Both the position numbers and the translations under genes were made by a program. A stretch of 33,087 nucleotides of DNA from contig NW_019174118.1 of assembly GCF_001642475.1 (NCBI RefSeq), positions 1 through 33,087 of the forward strand, given 5' to 3'. This stretch comes from Fonsecaea monophora (lineage: Eukaryota > Ascomycota > Eurotiomycetes > Chaetothyriales > Herpotrichiellaceae). Of the stretch, positions 1 to 12,599 are shown one piece after another (position 1 is the stretch's first letter; each line of letters begins with the position of its first letter). The notes under the pieces are model-generated. The model ran no database searches, was not told the origin of the DNA, and was given only the letters and a program-made list of their open reading frames with translations.

Positions 1-1080
1 TAGTAGGAGCCCTTAGCCTTCGCCGTCTTAGCCCGCTTAGAGGGAGAGGGGGCGGGGGGCGCATCGTTAGGGACTACATTATAAGTTAGTAGCGAACCGT
101 ATGCGAATCGTATAACTTACGGAGGCGCCGTAGAGGACGGTTATCCCTAGGATCCTCGGCCCTACCGCCGGTAGCGACCGGGGTCGCGGGGCGATCGGTA
201 ATAGGGGTAGTAGGGGTAGTAACGGCGGTAGATACTATGGCGGTTAGTACGCGGACCGTAATAGTTACCGCAGTATATACTATTAGAGGAGTAGGAGAAG
301 AGCTTAAATTATAGGGGCTGCGATACGAATGTTAGCCGCGGCCTCCTCGCATGCGAATCCGTTAAGGATCGCCGGAACTTACTCTAATAAGAGGGTACGA
401 GAGTAGGGAGCTTCACTAATTATCAGTATATACGTTTCGTATACGGAACGAAGGGGAAAAGTACTTATATAGTGGTTATTATTGTAGTTATTGTAGATAA
501 GAAGGAAGAAGGAAGAGAAAACGAAAACGAAAGGAAAATAATAATAAAGGGCTACTAGTACGATGCGACGGTGAGGTCTACCAGATCTATATTAATAATA
601 GTCGAGTACGACTCGTACGCTGTACGTATGCGGCTACCCCTTTAACAGTACGGAGACACGAACGGCATGAGGCCTACCTATAGGATACCCCTGGGGGCAT
701 GAGGACGCCGCCTAGGGATAGGCCTACTACCATGGGAATTAATCAATCTACATTTACGGAGCGTAAATGGAGGATACGACGACGAGGTTAAATAGATGCG
801 GACCGTACGCGACCCTTAAGATGCTGTAAAAATTATGCGAGTATGCGAGACGCCTACGGTACGCGGGAGGGGAATCCCTAGAAACTTCTCGAGGACGAGA
901 AGCTTAGGGGGGGGATAATTATCACGAACCGCTAAGTATAACCTATACGTAACAGCCCCTTATTATTTAAGTACCGTATGCTCACCGCCTAAGGGAAGCT
1001 TCCTTCCCTTATGCTTTAAGTTTCAGTTAAGATATACTATTAAGGAATACCTATACCTACCTGTACCCATCGCTACCCTC
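1..1080. other. Non-genic or unrecognised RIP-degraded stretch
   Basis: No protein family could be read here on either strand. Bases 180-300 are GTA/GGG-rich low-complexity sequence that could be the remnant of an Ala/Pro/Thr-rich coding tail on the minus strand. Bases 500-550 are a purine-rich run of GAAGGAA/GAAAAC type. Nothing else can be supported. Confidence 0.4.
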
Positions 1081-2065
1081 TACCTATCTCCATAGGCCGT
1101 TCCTGACAATGATTATGTCGATCTACTATGCTAAACGTTCCTATCGTCTAGTCTTTAACTTCGATTTCCGTATGGTGAGTATCGTAGTCTGTTAGCCGGC
1201 GTCGGTAAAGAGAGGTAGAGTATAATGTCCCATCGACACCGAAATCTCCTAGCTCACTAATGTCGCTCTATAAGCCGACAGCTATAGTAACCTAGGCTAT
1301 TAAGTTGCGAATTAGTGACTCTGATTTTGAGATTGGGACGCCGACACTTTTTATACTAAACATAGGGAAATAGGGCCTAATCCATGTTATTTTCTCCAGA
1401 AGAGATAGATATTCGTCGACATCCTATATACCGTTATCGCGGAAAACGGATTCTTAGATGAGGCCCGTAAGGACCTCCCGAATTTGTCGATATATGCTTA
1501 AAAGTAAGTAAATAGGTAATAATCTTTTTAACTCTTATTACACTATCTAGCTGGGATAAAGAGCGTCGTAGGGAGAAGATTATATATCGAGGGACGGAGA
1601 ATGTTCTATAATGGCGGCGTCCCGGTGATACCCCTCGTAGAAGACCTCTAGGGCGCTAAGTAGGGCATAACGAGTCTACTATCCACTTAAGCCCGAGTCC
1701 TTTATTATTCTCTCGATCCTATAACTATACGAGAGCTAGGTAGCTATAGCTTACTTTACATTATCTAAGTGCTCCTCAGGAAAAAGTTGCGTAACGATTC
1801 TGAGTTTAAGGTGCGTACGACTGAAGATTAAATCTAGTATATTACCTCGTATACCTTCGAGCCTGGTTAAGAATAGAGCATAAGATATTACCGCATCGTT
1901 ATATATAGGGAAATTAGTGGGTAGTGGATAAAGCGGAACACTTAGACGGCTTACTAAATATACTGACCTCTATCGCGATCTATGCTCGTTTAAAGCGCGA
2001 TCGGCCTGACAGCCCTCCTCCATACTAGGTAATGAGTTAAGAGGAAAAGAAGACATATTAATCCG
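1080..2065 (-). pseudogene. Unidentified protein-coding gene, RIP-degraded
   Basis: Reading the minus strand leftward from about 2,065 (an ATG context coding MSSFPLNSLPSMEEG) gives one frame that continues for roughly 300 codons, interrupted only by stops at plausible Gln/Trp sites. Composition is that of a real soluble protein: mixed hydrophobic and charged residues with Trp-like stop positions, and a stretch reading FLTRLEGIRGNILDL. I do not recognise the family. A fungal regulatory or enzyme domain is possible. It lies downstream of, and is co-oriented with, the P450 and MFS remnants. The end is uncertain and introns were not resolved. Confidence 0.45.
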
Positions 2066-2559
2066 GAGTAAATAAATTAAAAGCGACTATATACTTAAGA
2101 ACTCGTTAATGCTAACTTACGAGGTAATAGTAGGGCCTTTGAAAGTAGGGATCTTTCTTAGTGTAAAAGGAGCTAGAGACATCAGCACCTAAGGTGGGAA
2201 GGTATGCGTTTTAGGTAATTATATTCTAAAGAACGAATTAGTCTAGTTGAAGTCTAAGCCTACGGTAGTCTAAGTCCTAGGCTAGTAATAGTAGAGAGCT
2301 AGACTTATGGATTTATCGGAGGGAATAGCTAATATTAAATGAGCTTCTCTACTCCATTACTGAAGTTCTCACCGCTTAATCTCAGTTTTGAGTTCTAAAA
2401 GGCGGCCATTACCCTTAGAATCATACTAGTATATCTCTCTTTAAGTATTAAAGCATTAACGAGCCTATTCTAGAATATTATCCCCGTTCTGATCTTTACG
2501 GTAGATAATTAATATACAGTACCATCCATTTCGTCTCCCTAACTACACTTTACCGACGC
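2066..2559. other. Intergenic RIP-degraded stretch
   Basis: The sequence between the P450 remnant and the unidentified minus-strand frame carries the same TpA bias. It may hold the P450 C terminus or the promoter of the next gene; no frame could be supported. Confidence 0.35.
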
Positions 2560-4260
2560 CGAAATTTAAGATGTAGCTGGCGGCCGCTTAGCCTAGTAAC
2601 TAGACCGTTAGAAAGATCTATTGCGCTATATCCGCTAACGTAGCTAGTGAAGTTAGAATATAATGTAGTAATAACTTCCTTTATCGCTATATACTAACAT
2701 TAGAATACTTACTTCTATATTTAGGGTACACTTACTAAAAATTATAAAGTTAACCCCGATGCAGCTTCGTTCACCTCTACCGAATGGCATCAGCTAGCTT
2801 TTCATCTCTATAACTTAGTCTAGGCTGGAGTGAATCTAACATTCTAGCTTCTAACTCTCCGGCTACGGAAAAACTTCTTTATTCCGATGTAGAGTGTAAG
2901 GAAAGTAACGGATTTTCACGTTCGTAGGAATATTATCGTAACATACTAACGAATAGTTTAGAGTTAATCGGGGGCGGCTTCTAGCTACTGGCTAGACTCG
3001 TAAAGTCTCGAGTAAAATAGCGTCTAAATATTTATAGGCATCGACTTCTTTAGCGCTGGGTTAAGTATCGTTAGCCATCGAGAAACTGACGGGGAGGCCG
3101 ATAGTCCTTAGTTCTTGAAATAACTCATTTTAGACGCCTAGGTTACGGGATAACTTAAACTAAATATAAGTTAGAATATATCCGGTAGTCTCGTGAGCGC
3201 CTAAGTTGTAATCGCATATCTCGCTGGCGATGTCGTACTAAAACGGGTAATTATATTCTTTCTGCGGAGGTTTGATAGATAGACTACTGGGCTGGAATTT
3301 CCGTAATGCGGTACGGAGCTGCGTAAAGATGATAGGATAATCTACTTATAATAGGGCGATCCGGCCTGACTCCTACTAAGCGATTAAGGACTCGGCTCTA
3401 TCATAAAGCTTAAGGTTCTAGTCTTCGATGTCGCGGAGGGCTTTACAAATCGAACCTAGGATAACCTAGATTCTAAATCGAGAGATAACTATAAGAAACT
3501 CCGAAGCCTCGGTTATCAGATAGGGAGAGAGTTTATCGTATCTCTTAAAGTACTAGTTACGTTATTCGATGTCTTTTACGAACTTAGTTCCCAGACACTA
3601 GCCGTACTAGTATCTAGTAAATGCGTCCATCGTAAACGCACGATTTAAGTCGCACATTTCCATTAGGATATTTTTAGTAGAGCTTCCATCGATATAAGGG
3701 AAGAGATCCCTATATATTAAATACCGTATTATATTTCGCAGGCTCTTAGAGGATAGGATAGTAGTTTTATTAAAGACAGTAGATATCATCTTCCTTCGTT
3801 CAGTATACGCCTTCCCATCCATTATGGTAAATATATTCTAAGTTCTAGTACTTTATAAGTGAATTATCATACTAAATGGTCCTGCCCTACCTATAGAATG
3901 TAAATTAAGTAATGTAAGCGGTGTCCTTTTGGAAATTATTTATCTTTTTTACTAATTCTTTAGAAGATACGCTGATTTCATTCCGGGATAATCTGATGAC
4001 GGAGCCATACTTCTGATGGAGTTTGTAAATGGTCTCGTTTAGCGAAGCTCGTTACAACTGACGGCGGAAGGTCTAGAGATAGGGTGAATGCATTGTCTAA
4101 CTACTTAGTGGTATCTTAGACATCGCGGATTAGAACGAAGAACGGGTAAGGAATAATAAAACTAGATTAGTAAGTAGAAAGACGTACGTCTAGAGACTTA
4201 AAAAGGTGTTCATTATTAAGATGTAGTAGAAAATCGGACTCTTTAAGAACTTAAGTGTAG
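2560..4260 (-). pseudogene. Cytochrome P450, RIP-degraded
   Basis: Minus-strand translation reads as a microsomal-type fungal cytochrome P450 monooxygenase. In order: an N-terminal segment with GRAGPFSMI and YTERRKMISTVFNK (about 3,770-3,910); the segment DLNRAFTMDAFTRY followed by a stop and YGLASG, typical of the C/D-helix region (about 3,600-3,660); the K-helix ExxR as LDAILLETLR near 3,000; the RPR-containing segment after it; and the haem-thiolate loop FGRGERSCIG at about 2,757-2,790, which keeps the ligand Cys. Numerous TAG/TAA stops replace Gln or Trp. The gene is dead as it stands. Its subfamily and substrate cannot be told. Start and end are approximate, since the membrane-anchor region near 4,000-4,260 is poorly readable. 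Its neighbour is an MFS transporter in the same orientation, a common pairing in secondary-metabolite or detoxification clusters. Confidence 0.88.
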
Positions 4261-4800
4261 TTTAAACAGTGCTTTATACATCATATTATTAAAGCTTATA
4301 GCCTATTTAGTTAGTATTGTAAATGAGCATCAGTAGGTAAATAGTGGGGTAATACGATATACCCCTACTACCGCTAGCTTAGACTAAGAAATGGCTGGAG
4401 GAATATCATCATTATCTATGTGTACATAAATCTAATCTACTACTTAGCCTGCGATAATCTGAGTTAGGAAGTAACATTCTTCACCTATTATTTGAATTTT
4501 TATGAGGTATCAGAATACATCTCTAGAAGGATACGTATACGACCTATTCCAAGCGGGACGAGGGTGAAGAAAGAACCTGTAAATTAGAAGAGTTATTAAA
4601 GGGATCTAACTTATAGGAAATTCGCTTGGAATTCTCATAATCTAATTAAGGTATTCCTTTCATTCCGTCTATAGGTGGTTAGAATACCTTAAGCACTAAC
4701 TTTAGTTGTCCATCATCAGGCGCTTTAAAGTTATTAGTGTAGATATCTTCTTAATCTAATAACACTATGTTACGAGATGCTTTATACGTGAGGTATCCTT

Positions 4801-4887
4801 AGTAAACTCGAGGTAGTTTACTTAGTAATATAGTAGTAGAACGGTATAGTAGAGACGAAACTAAGAGTATAGTATACGGTACTATAC
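4801..4887. repeat. Two short perfect hairpins
   Basis: AGTAAACT (4801-4808) pairs with AGTTTACT (4815-4822) across a 6-nt loop, and GTATAGTA (4867-4874) pairs with TACTATAC (4880-4887) across a 5-nt loop. Both are TA-rich, so RIP of CpA/TpG steps may have created or improved the symmetry. Confidence 0.6.
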
Positions 4888-4996
4888 GTAAAGTACTTAA
4901 CCGAGAGGAACTCGATTATTTATGAACGAGGTTAACTACGAGGAGAAACTATAAAACTATTCTAACTTATATAGAAAGGAAATCCGTTAGTACTCT

Positions 4997-5082
4997 CTAT
5001 AGCTCTATTCAGCCTTAGGAGTATAATAGAGTAGGTAGCTCCCTATAGCTCTATTCAGCCTTAGGAGTATAATAGAGTAGGT
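4997..5082. repeat. 46-bp tandem duplication (2 copies)
   Basis: Two copies with a period of 46 bp begin at 4997 and 5043 and are identical over at least the first 40 bases (CTATAGCTCTATTCAGCC...). Each copy contains inverted arms CTCTATT and AATAGAG separated by 15 nt, giving two potential hairpins. The perfect identity inside a heavily mutated region means either both copies received identical RIP changes or the duplication arose after RIP. Confidence 0.8.
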
Positions 5083-5239
5083 TACGTGTCAGCGTACGTG
5101 GCTCCCCCGCTCTTACGTCACCGCTTCGGTATACCTTCCTCCTCGTTATCTTAGGATGGCCTCTATTATAGCCTGTTCGTAACACACTACTAGTGATAAG
5201 GCTCGTTAGGAGCACTATAATACCGCTGAAGAGGCTAAA

Positions 5240-6720
5240 ATAACTTATTATGGCCTTCTAGCCTAGTCTACTTTCAACAAATCCTGCCTAAAGTGGACCT
5301 ATTAGAAGTCCTCCAGAAACGAACATAAAATAGAAGGAGTAGGATTTCGTAACTGCTCCCCTAGAACCGAAAACTCCAGGATATCGTCGTTTAATTTCCT
5401 ACGCTGCGAAGGTGATTTCTGCCATTAACGGTGCCCCGACGAGAGTCATTACGGTACTTAATAGGGTAAGTATAGTATATAATAAGACAATCTATCCAAT
5501 ATAGTCATGTTCGACTAGTCGTAGGAGTAAGAATGCCGGTAGAGCCGCGGAGAATCCAGCGCTTACGGGCTACTTAGGCCCGTATTTACCAGTAAGTTTA
5601 CCTGTAAAAACCGATAATAAAGATGGGACGACTATAGGGAGGAAAATGAGTCCTGCCCCTTATAGACCCTAAGAGAATATACGGTAGATAAATAACGGTA
5701 GAACGACATCTAGGGAAGTAATTAACGAAACTTAAGTAAGCGTAGCCTAGAGAGTAACCTATAATCGAATGTCCCGAAGAATGATAAGCCACTGCGGAGC
5801 TGAGCTTGTACTTTCGAGCCGTCGACCTATAAAGGCTGTAATCGTATCCTAAAGTAGAATGTCCTCGTAGTCTAGAAATATAGGTTCTAGGTTAGGGAAT
5901 TCCGCTCTTAAAGGTGATGGAATAATAAGTAGTATACCGTTAGATAAGTAGGTGAGTGTCTAGTATTACTTACTCTCACTATTCAGATGAAAAGTAGGAG
6001 TATCTCTATTAATGATAGCTAGTCGCCAGAATAGATCGAGATAGAGAAGGCTAAATGCGAGGCCGAAAATCGAGTAGTAGCCGCTATATTCATATAGGAT
6101 ACCGCTAACGAGAGGAGCGACGAGTAAGGCCAGACTCATCCCTAGGGAGTAATAGCCCATTGTTATTCCGATTTTAGCTGGCCCGACCGTATCAGCAGCC
6201 ATAGTTAGACCAGTAGTCTATGTCATAGCACTTGTAATTCCCTGCAATATTCTCCCTAACATAAAAAGGGTAATAGATGAGCTAACACATAGTAAGAGGG
6301 TCGATCCTATAAGCGTAAGAATAGTAATAACGAAAGGACTACGCCGGGAGGCGAAGCCGTCTACTAGTCTCGCAGTAATCGGAGATACGGTCAAGTAGGA
6401 TCCAGTATAGTAGGATAGCAGTAGCGACGTCCATTTTTCGACTTAGATAGTTAAGACATGGACAACGTGTTTAAGGTTTCTAACATACTATCTTATGACC
6501 CTATTCCTACTCTCTTAACTAATGCGAAGGGGAAAACTAGGATAACCTTATGGAAGATTAGTAACTAAGTGTTATAGAGAGGGATAAATTTCTTATAATT
6601 CCATAGAGAAAATAGTCTATAAATATGGCTATAGCGCACCCGGCGACAATAAATACGGTTAAGGATCGAGTACTTACATAGATTGATCCTCTAGAGCTAG
6701 TCCGCCTACCGATATACTTT
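5240..6720 (-). pseudogene. MFS transporter (DHA1-like multidrug/amine type), RIP-degraded
   Basis: Minus-strand frames read as a fungal major facilitator superfamily proton-coupled transporter. From the N terminus (about 6,700) there is SLTVFIVAGCAIAIF ahead of an FLYG segment, as in TM1. Next come the loop TARLVDGFASRRSPFV (TM2-3 loop motif region) and MLGRILQG before TM5. Then comes the long open segment at 5966-6202, where MAADTVGPAKIGITMGYY and its continuation match the TM5-TM6 region of the fungal VMAT/DHA1-like group. A second segment at 5598-5792 covers a later TM pair. Stops fall at Trp/Gln sites. Substrate is unknown. It is co-oriented with the P450 and is a plausible efflux partner in one cluster. 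Confidence 0.85.
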
Positions 6721-6949
6721 AGGCCTTAAATAAGCGTCTTCAGCATTTCGTCTTAATTATGTTTAAGAAAAGATAATTTAAGGTGAATTAATAGAAAACA
6801 TATATCCATTACTACTAGAAAAAAACTCTAATATATAGTTTTACACTTATAGGACTAGAATAGCTAGTTACTCACCTATGAGGACTATAAGCCTACCGGA
6901 CAGACTAGATACCCGCGCTCTCGTATATCAGCCTTTTTCTTTTCTCAAA

Positions 6950-9900
6950 TTTCGAGCTATGGAGCGAACTAAGACTAAGAAATGTAAATTACTGACTCAT
7001 ATTTCGCTGCGAATTTGCTCCTAGTCTCGCATATAATACGGTTCAGATACGCGTTAATGAGTAACATTAATTTAGAAGCTACTTATGGTGGGCATTAATA
7101 TATTCCCATAACTCTATCTAAGCTTGTAGCGTAGAGAAAACTTCGAGACCGAAGTTACCTCTCAGTAATCTACCTACTTCTAGAACGAGCTGTAGTAGGT
7201 AATCCTAGAGCTGCGCCTTCATTCGCTTAAAGAACTCGACTAATTTCGCAACCTCTTGAATTAATAGACATCGATACCTACTAAAAGTTAGTATAATGAA
7301 TAAGACATAAAGAGTGGCGATACATTTCAGGCTTAATGGTAAATAGAGGATTTTCCGGACAAGATATAGGCTAGGTAGGGAGTAACATCTATATCGGATA
7401 ATTAAGTCCGTAGTAATCTTCGAACATAAGAAGAGGCCGACTAAAATAATTGACAGCTTATAAGCGTTTCCGAAGGTGAGATCGCTCTTAACCCGGCTTC
7501 TAGAGAGCGTCGATAAGTTCGTCGTATGCCATTACTTACGTACCTCTACCTCTTCTACTACTTATTTCACTGATGGAGTCGATAGGCTGGAAAAGACCTC
7601 GTCCTTAACCTTATCGCCGTTTCTCCCGCATTCGTTGCGCTCTACCCGCTACTAAAGTAGAACGAATCTAAAAAACTAAATTCCTATATCTTCGAGTAAT
7701 AAACAGCGTAGATAAATTTTTCCTAAGTCCTCTAAGTTAGAGGTATGCTTCACCTAGATTAAATACCTACATTACGCCTAAGAGGGTGAGAAGGTTTTCA
7801 TCTACTTTAACATAGAGATGCCGACTTAAGTTTACGAGATATTCTAAGACGGCGCGAGATCCGATCGCTAACGCGAGACATTTTAGGGTTTAATTAGATT
7901 ACCGTATATTAAGCGTAACCTACTCGTGTAAATTAAGAATGGAGGTTACGGTATTAGTCTATTCATGGAGGACTGTATTACCTAGATGATCATAGTAGGG
8001 CTCTACGGCTAGTAAATCACCTAGAAAGAGACTAAGGTATCGTAATCTTAGAGAGTTAAAATCCGTAAAAGGATCAATTATTTTTCGTAGAAGTAGCTTA
8101 ACTTCTAGTAAAAGGATCACCCTAGAGTTATAGCCGTCATTCTCGCGAACCTTTGTAATTTTAGAGCAGCTATCAATCGTGTGGAACGCACTTACCGACT
8201 TATACCGAATTTCCTACGGATCTTCGATAGAGCTGGTAGAAAAGAGTCCCATAATATCATTATGTTACTTATTATCGTGAAGTGTGATCGTACGGTCAAG
8301 AGTACTCGCGCTTATAAGAAAAGAATGAGTCTCTTTCTGTACAAGGAGTAAGATCACTTCCGTCGAAGGTATAGTAGGGGGGAGAGTAATCTGAGTGTCA
8401 AGTTATAGGTCTAGAATTAAGATATCTTCTTCACCTATTATAAGAGTATAAAGGGTTTCCATAATCGCTTATTTACTGAGTAACCTTAAAGGCTGGAAAG
8501 ACTTTAAGGTACTTTCTATGTTACTTATACTATCGACCCTCTAGAGTAACTCTCCTTAGTGTCTGAGACCTAATGCGATAAGATGTTCAATTTATCGAGT
8601 GATAGAAATGGATAAGGGGTCGTTATTAGAAGAGGATGTTAACGGGATCATTAGTGATGGATATTCGCTAAGCTACCTAGATCCTTCCGGACTCATCGTC
8701 CATCGATCCTCCGCCCCTACGTTATCCTGAAGATATAAGGGTAGTTCTTCTACGTTAGTAGATAAATGAGTTAAAGGTAATTCCAGAGTAGTTATGGAAA
8801 CTAGGGTATTATCTTCTAATACAGTCGAGTCTAGTCCGTACTCTACAACTAAGATGTCCCTAGTAGACGGGCTGCTGAACGTAGAGCGTATACTCTAACT
8901 ACTAAATAGGTAATTCTCCTAGTACTCTTCACCCGTAGGTAGGGATCCTTACTGGCCGTAAGGACTACCATACCCTAACTAGTAGTCGAGAGTTCTAGTT
9001 AACGTTCTAAGGTTTAGGAAAGTGTCACTATCGGGAGAATAAAATGTAGAAGAGAATGGGTCGAGTATACTTATATCGCTCTTATTACTCGTATCGCTTA
9101 GGTTTGTTTCGCTAAGAAAAATGTTCCTCTATTCATCATCGTCGTGTTCCTCGCTAAGGCTTTCTAATGAGTTTAGTATTAGGTGCTATATATTTAGTCT
9201 CGCTAAATCTATATTTAGGTGAGAAATAAGCTCAATGCTGGGCCTCTCAATCGCACTAGTCTCGTCTCCCTCGGCTGAATTCTAAGAATCCTTCATTATA
9301 GTACAGACATCAAGGGGCATAACATTTTATACGTTACTGGGCGGCGATGGCTGACGTTCCTCTCTGAAGTCAGACATCTATATACTGAGGGCGCACTTCG
9401 TGTCCGTACAGTAATATCTATATAGCGGTGGCGGAGCCTAGTTAGATTTATCCTAATTGATCACCTCTGATAGATTACCTCCTGTTTTCTAAGTGAAAAA
9501 GTAGGCGTTAGCTTCTATCTTCATGATATCTCCCGGGAACTATACGACGACGTTAAAGGTTATTCTCCATCTCTTCAATTCAGAAGGAGGGATGACTAAG
9601 CTCGCGTAGTGGACGAATTAGCCGCAGCGAGGTAACTCCTGCACCTCTTATGCTACTCGAGCTTCTAATCTACTCGCATGTATCGGAGGAATAATCACCC
9701 AGATCGTTAGATTTCCGTACTATAGAACGTTAATAGACTGATAATCTAGGGCCTTTTTACAGATGCTGGTGAAAGATTCGGTCCTACTTAGGTATACGCT
9801 ACATGAAAAAATGCTGTTTATTTCTCTATTAGTGGATAGAGGCTGCTGGCTATTAGCGAAAAGAGTTTCAGGAAGGCCGAGCGCGACGCGTTGGTGATCA

Positions 9901-10160
9901 CTCTAGATACTGCGTACGAAATATTCGAAAAAGTTAGTCTGATACCGGACATGTTATACTAATGTATCCTCTAAGGCTACTACCTAGTCTAGCGGCCTTA
10001 TTATCATTTTTATAGGTGAGAATAAGGGAGGTATCTGAAATTATGATAGACTTTCGCTGCTTTCGAGTTTAAAAATCCCGTACTGGGTAGAAAGTCGTTG
10101 ATAATGGGCAGTTACGTACTGAGCATTACTGCCCAGCTAGGACAATTAATAATTACAATT
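6950..10160 (-). pseudogene. JmjC-domain protein, RIP-degraded, probably catalytically defective
   Basis: A minus-strand frame from about 9,900 to 9,440 reads as a Jumonji-C (2-oxoglutarate/Fe(II) oxygenase) fold. ALGLPETLFANSQQ is followed by YQSINVL-stop-YGNLTIWVIIPP (about 9,685-9,760). Next comes FVHYASLVIPPSELKRW (about 9,570-9,620), then ITFNVVV-stop-FPGDIMKIEANAY, and finally the GGNLSEVIN block. These correspond to the family's 'SINYLHYG..K.W.V.PP', 'PP..L...GI....V.Q.PGE' and 'N.G.N..EA.N' elements. At the metal-ligand sites where JmjC enzymes have HxD/E and a distal His, this copy shows no clear His (ICKKALD, and AYFFT instead of AYH). An acidic, Ser-rich low-complexity tail continues to roughly 6,950 in similar frames. 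The N terminus is not resolved. Function is presumably chromatin-related by family, but loss of ligands suggests a degenerate or binding-only member. Confidence 0.65.
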
Positions 10161-12560
10161 AATGCGAGCTCTACCGTAGCCCGGACTAGACTTCTAGCGA
10201 AGCCTATCGAGGGAACTTACTAGGGCTCTTAGAGGGGATGCCATCTAGATATCTTATCTCATACTAGGTGACTATTCTTGTGAAAGAATATAAATTTAAC
10301 CGTATAGTTAGTGACTAAATATCTAAGCGGGCTGACCATAAGGAAAAGCCTCCACTAATAACTACCTTCTATTAGAACCCCGATTATATACATTTCTAGA
10401 CTTACTGACGGACCTGGCGTATATTACTATAGTGTTAGCGCGTCTAAGAGTCCTCCTTACTTACAATAGTTCGTAGGATAATACTTACTTTCCGTATACC
10501 CGATAGTACTCGGTAATTACTAGTTATAGTTTAGTTTGATAAATCAGCGCTTATAGCCGGGGGTTAGTGGCCATGACTTACAGTAGACTATACTCACCCC
10601 TACGCGGATGCGCTTTAGTGCGAGCTAGCCGCGCTTAGTCCCGTAGAAGGATTAAACTATCCTTAAGCAGAGGGTTACGATAATAAGATCTTCGACCTAG
10701 AGAATGCTAATACTATTTATGTAAGGAGTAGAAGCTACTATCCTATAGATAGTAGCGTAGAGTTTCTCTTCTAAGTCGAATTCATATGATAATTACTGTA
10801 ATAAGGAAGTACTTATTATCTATTATGTTTGATAGTGTAGAGTACTATACATCAATTTCACATGCGGGATCTCCACTTTTAGCGCTAATTTATGACCTTC
10901 GAATACTCCCGCATTTATACTCTAGTCCGTAGCTCCTACACTAACGGAATATACCGCTAAGGTCTCCTCATCGGCTTCCTCTGCTTTTAATGCTAGCGCA
11001 GGTAGAGTAAGTCTTAGCGGGCGCTAAAGTTTTAGTCTACCGCTACTTTAGGCTTACGTTCTTACTAGATGACATCACGTATAGATGACAATAATAGAAT
11101 AATACTTTCCCGTCGTATTAGATAGCTCGCTTTAAACTATATAGCTAGCCTACTCTTTTAGAATGAAGTAAGGAATAAAGAAAGGCCTGGTGCCTAGACT
11201 ACGACGGGAGTCAACCTATACCTACTATTTACTGATTTTATATGCGGGTCTAAATCCACTAAATACCTTTACCTAATTAGAGAAATAGGATAAGGTTCAG
11301 GAAGAGGCTTTCCGTCTCGGCACTACTAGGGCGCTAGTAGTCGAGTTAAAATCACTAAGTACGACCCTACCTACTCTCCCTCTTCTACGGCGCCGTTTTA
11401 ACCCCCTATACTTATTAAAGACGCTATTAAGGGATATAATTCGAGGTAAAGTCTCATCTATGAGCTAGCTTTCGTATAGAGACTTCTTAGTAGCTACGAA
11501 GGATTCTCACGAAGGCGTTTATTAAGGAGACGAGGGCGGTAAAGCTCTAAGACCTTATAGGGCTTAGCGCTGTTTACCCCCCACTACCTGTCCTATAGTA
11601 GTATCGGTTAACGCTATTCTTCGCGGGAGTACTTAGCTACGAACACCTTAATATTAGTGTCAACTACGATCAGACTGTAGGCTACTTTACGTATAAGGTT
11701 AATAGGCACTACCGCTAAGCGATAGTAACGCTTTTATCGGTTGAAAGGATTATTTTATTCACTACCCTATTTTAAGTTTCAGGCTACTAAACAGCCCCTT
11801 CCATCACCGGAGGGATTCTAACATCTAGCGAAATAGGCGACGGAGGGTAGGTTTAGAGTTACGGGTGTGCAGACACCTCCCTACCTAGCACGTAGAATAT
11901 CGAAGTCGGCTATAGCACTAATTAACAACTAACGTACTACGTAACACTCCTAGGGGTTTTGATCGTAGAAGAAGCATAATAAAGGCTGATAGTGACAGGT
12001 ACATATTGTACAGCTGGAGGAAGGAGTTAGCCGATAAGATCTACTAACCCTAAAGTGATTGTCGTACAAATATAATTCTTTCTTTCTAGCGTAGGGACAG
12101 TCCCCCTATCATTTCGTACTTTTATAAAGACTTAACCTAGGAGGAGCTAAATACAGTAGTTAATAGTGTTATGCATCGTAGGGTCTAAGCCCTATACACC
12201 TACTACACCTCGAAAATAACAACTCTTTATATAATTCGGGCCCCTAAGTCCTTTATTTTAGTAACGCGACTTCTACCTTTTCTAAAACGTCTAAAATATC
12301 CGCTACTAAGTAATATAAAGTCACCTTCAAGTCTTCCAGGTTTAAGGTTACTCTTAATTAAACCGCAGCTAATATAAATTATGGCATCTCAAGCTTAAGG
12401 GAGGATAGTTTCGTAATTAGAAGCCTTAGGAGTAAGAACCATTCAAATCTCTCAAGTGCATCGTTCTGATGATAACAGGCTAGATTTCCTAACACTAGCG
12501 TTATCGATTCTAATGCTGTACATTCAGCTTAGGCCCGCCTCCAATATATGAATCAACATA
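10161..12560. other. Unassigned RIP-degraded stretch
   Basis: No family was recognised in these 2.4 kb. A minus-strand segment at about 10,860-11,020 reads LTLPALALKAEEADEETL and stays open for about 60 codons, so part of a gene (possibly the N terminus of the JmjC protein or a separate gene) may lie here. The remainder shows only the TpA-rich RIP signature. Confidence 0.35.
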
Positions 12561-12599
12561 CATTAATGTCCTAAAAAGAATCGTATGAAATATAGGGAT

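Larger units (their letters stand above)
4261..5240. other. Intergenic stretch with hairpins and a short tandem duplication
   Basis: No coding frame is recognised between the P450 and MFS remnants. The interval 4,801-5,085 is rich in perfect inverted repeats and a 46-bp tandem duplication, listed separately. It could be a degraded small transposon or simply RIP-generated TA palindromes. Confidence 0.4.
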
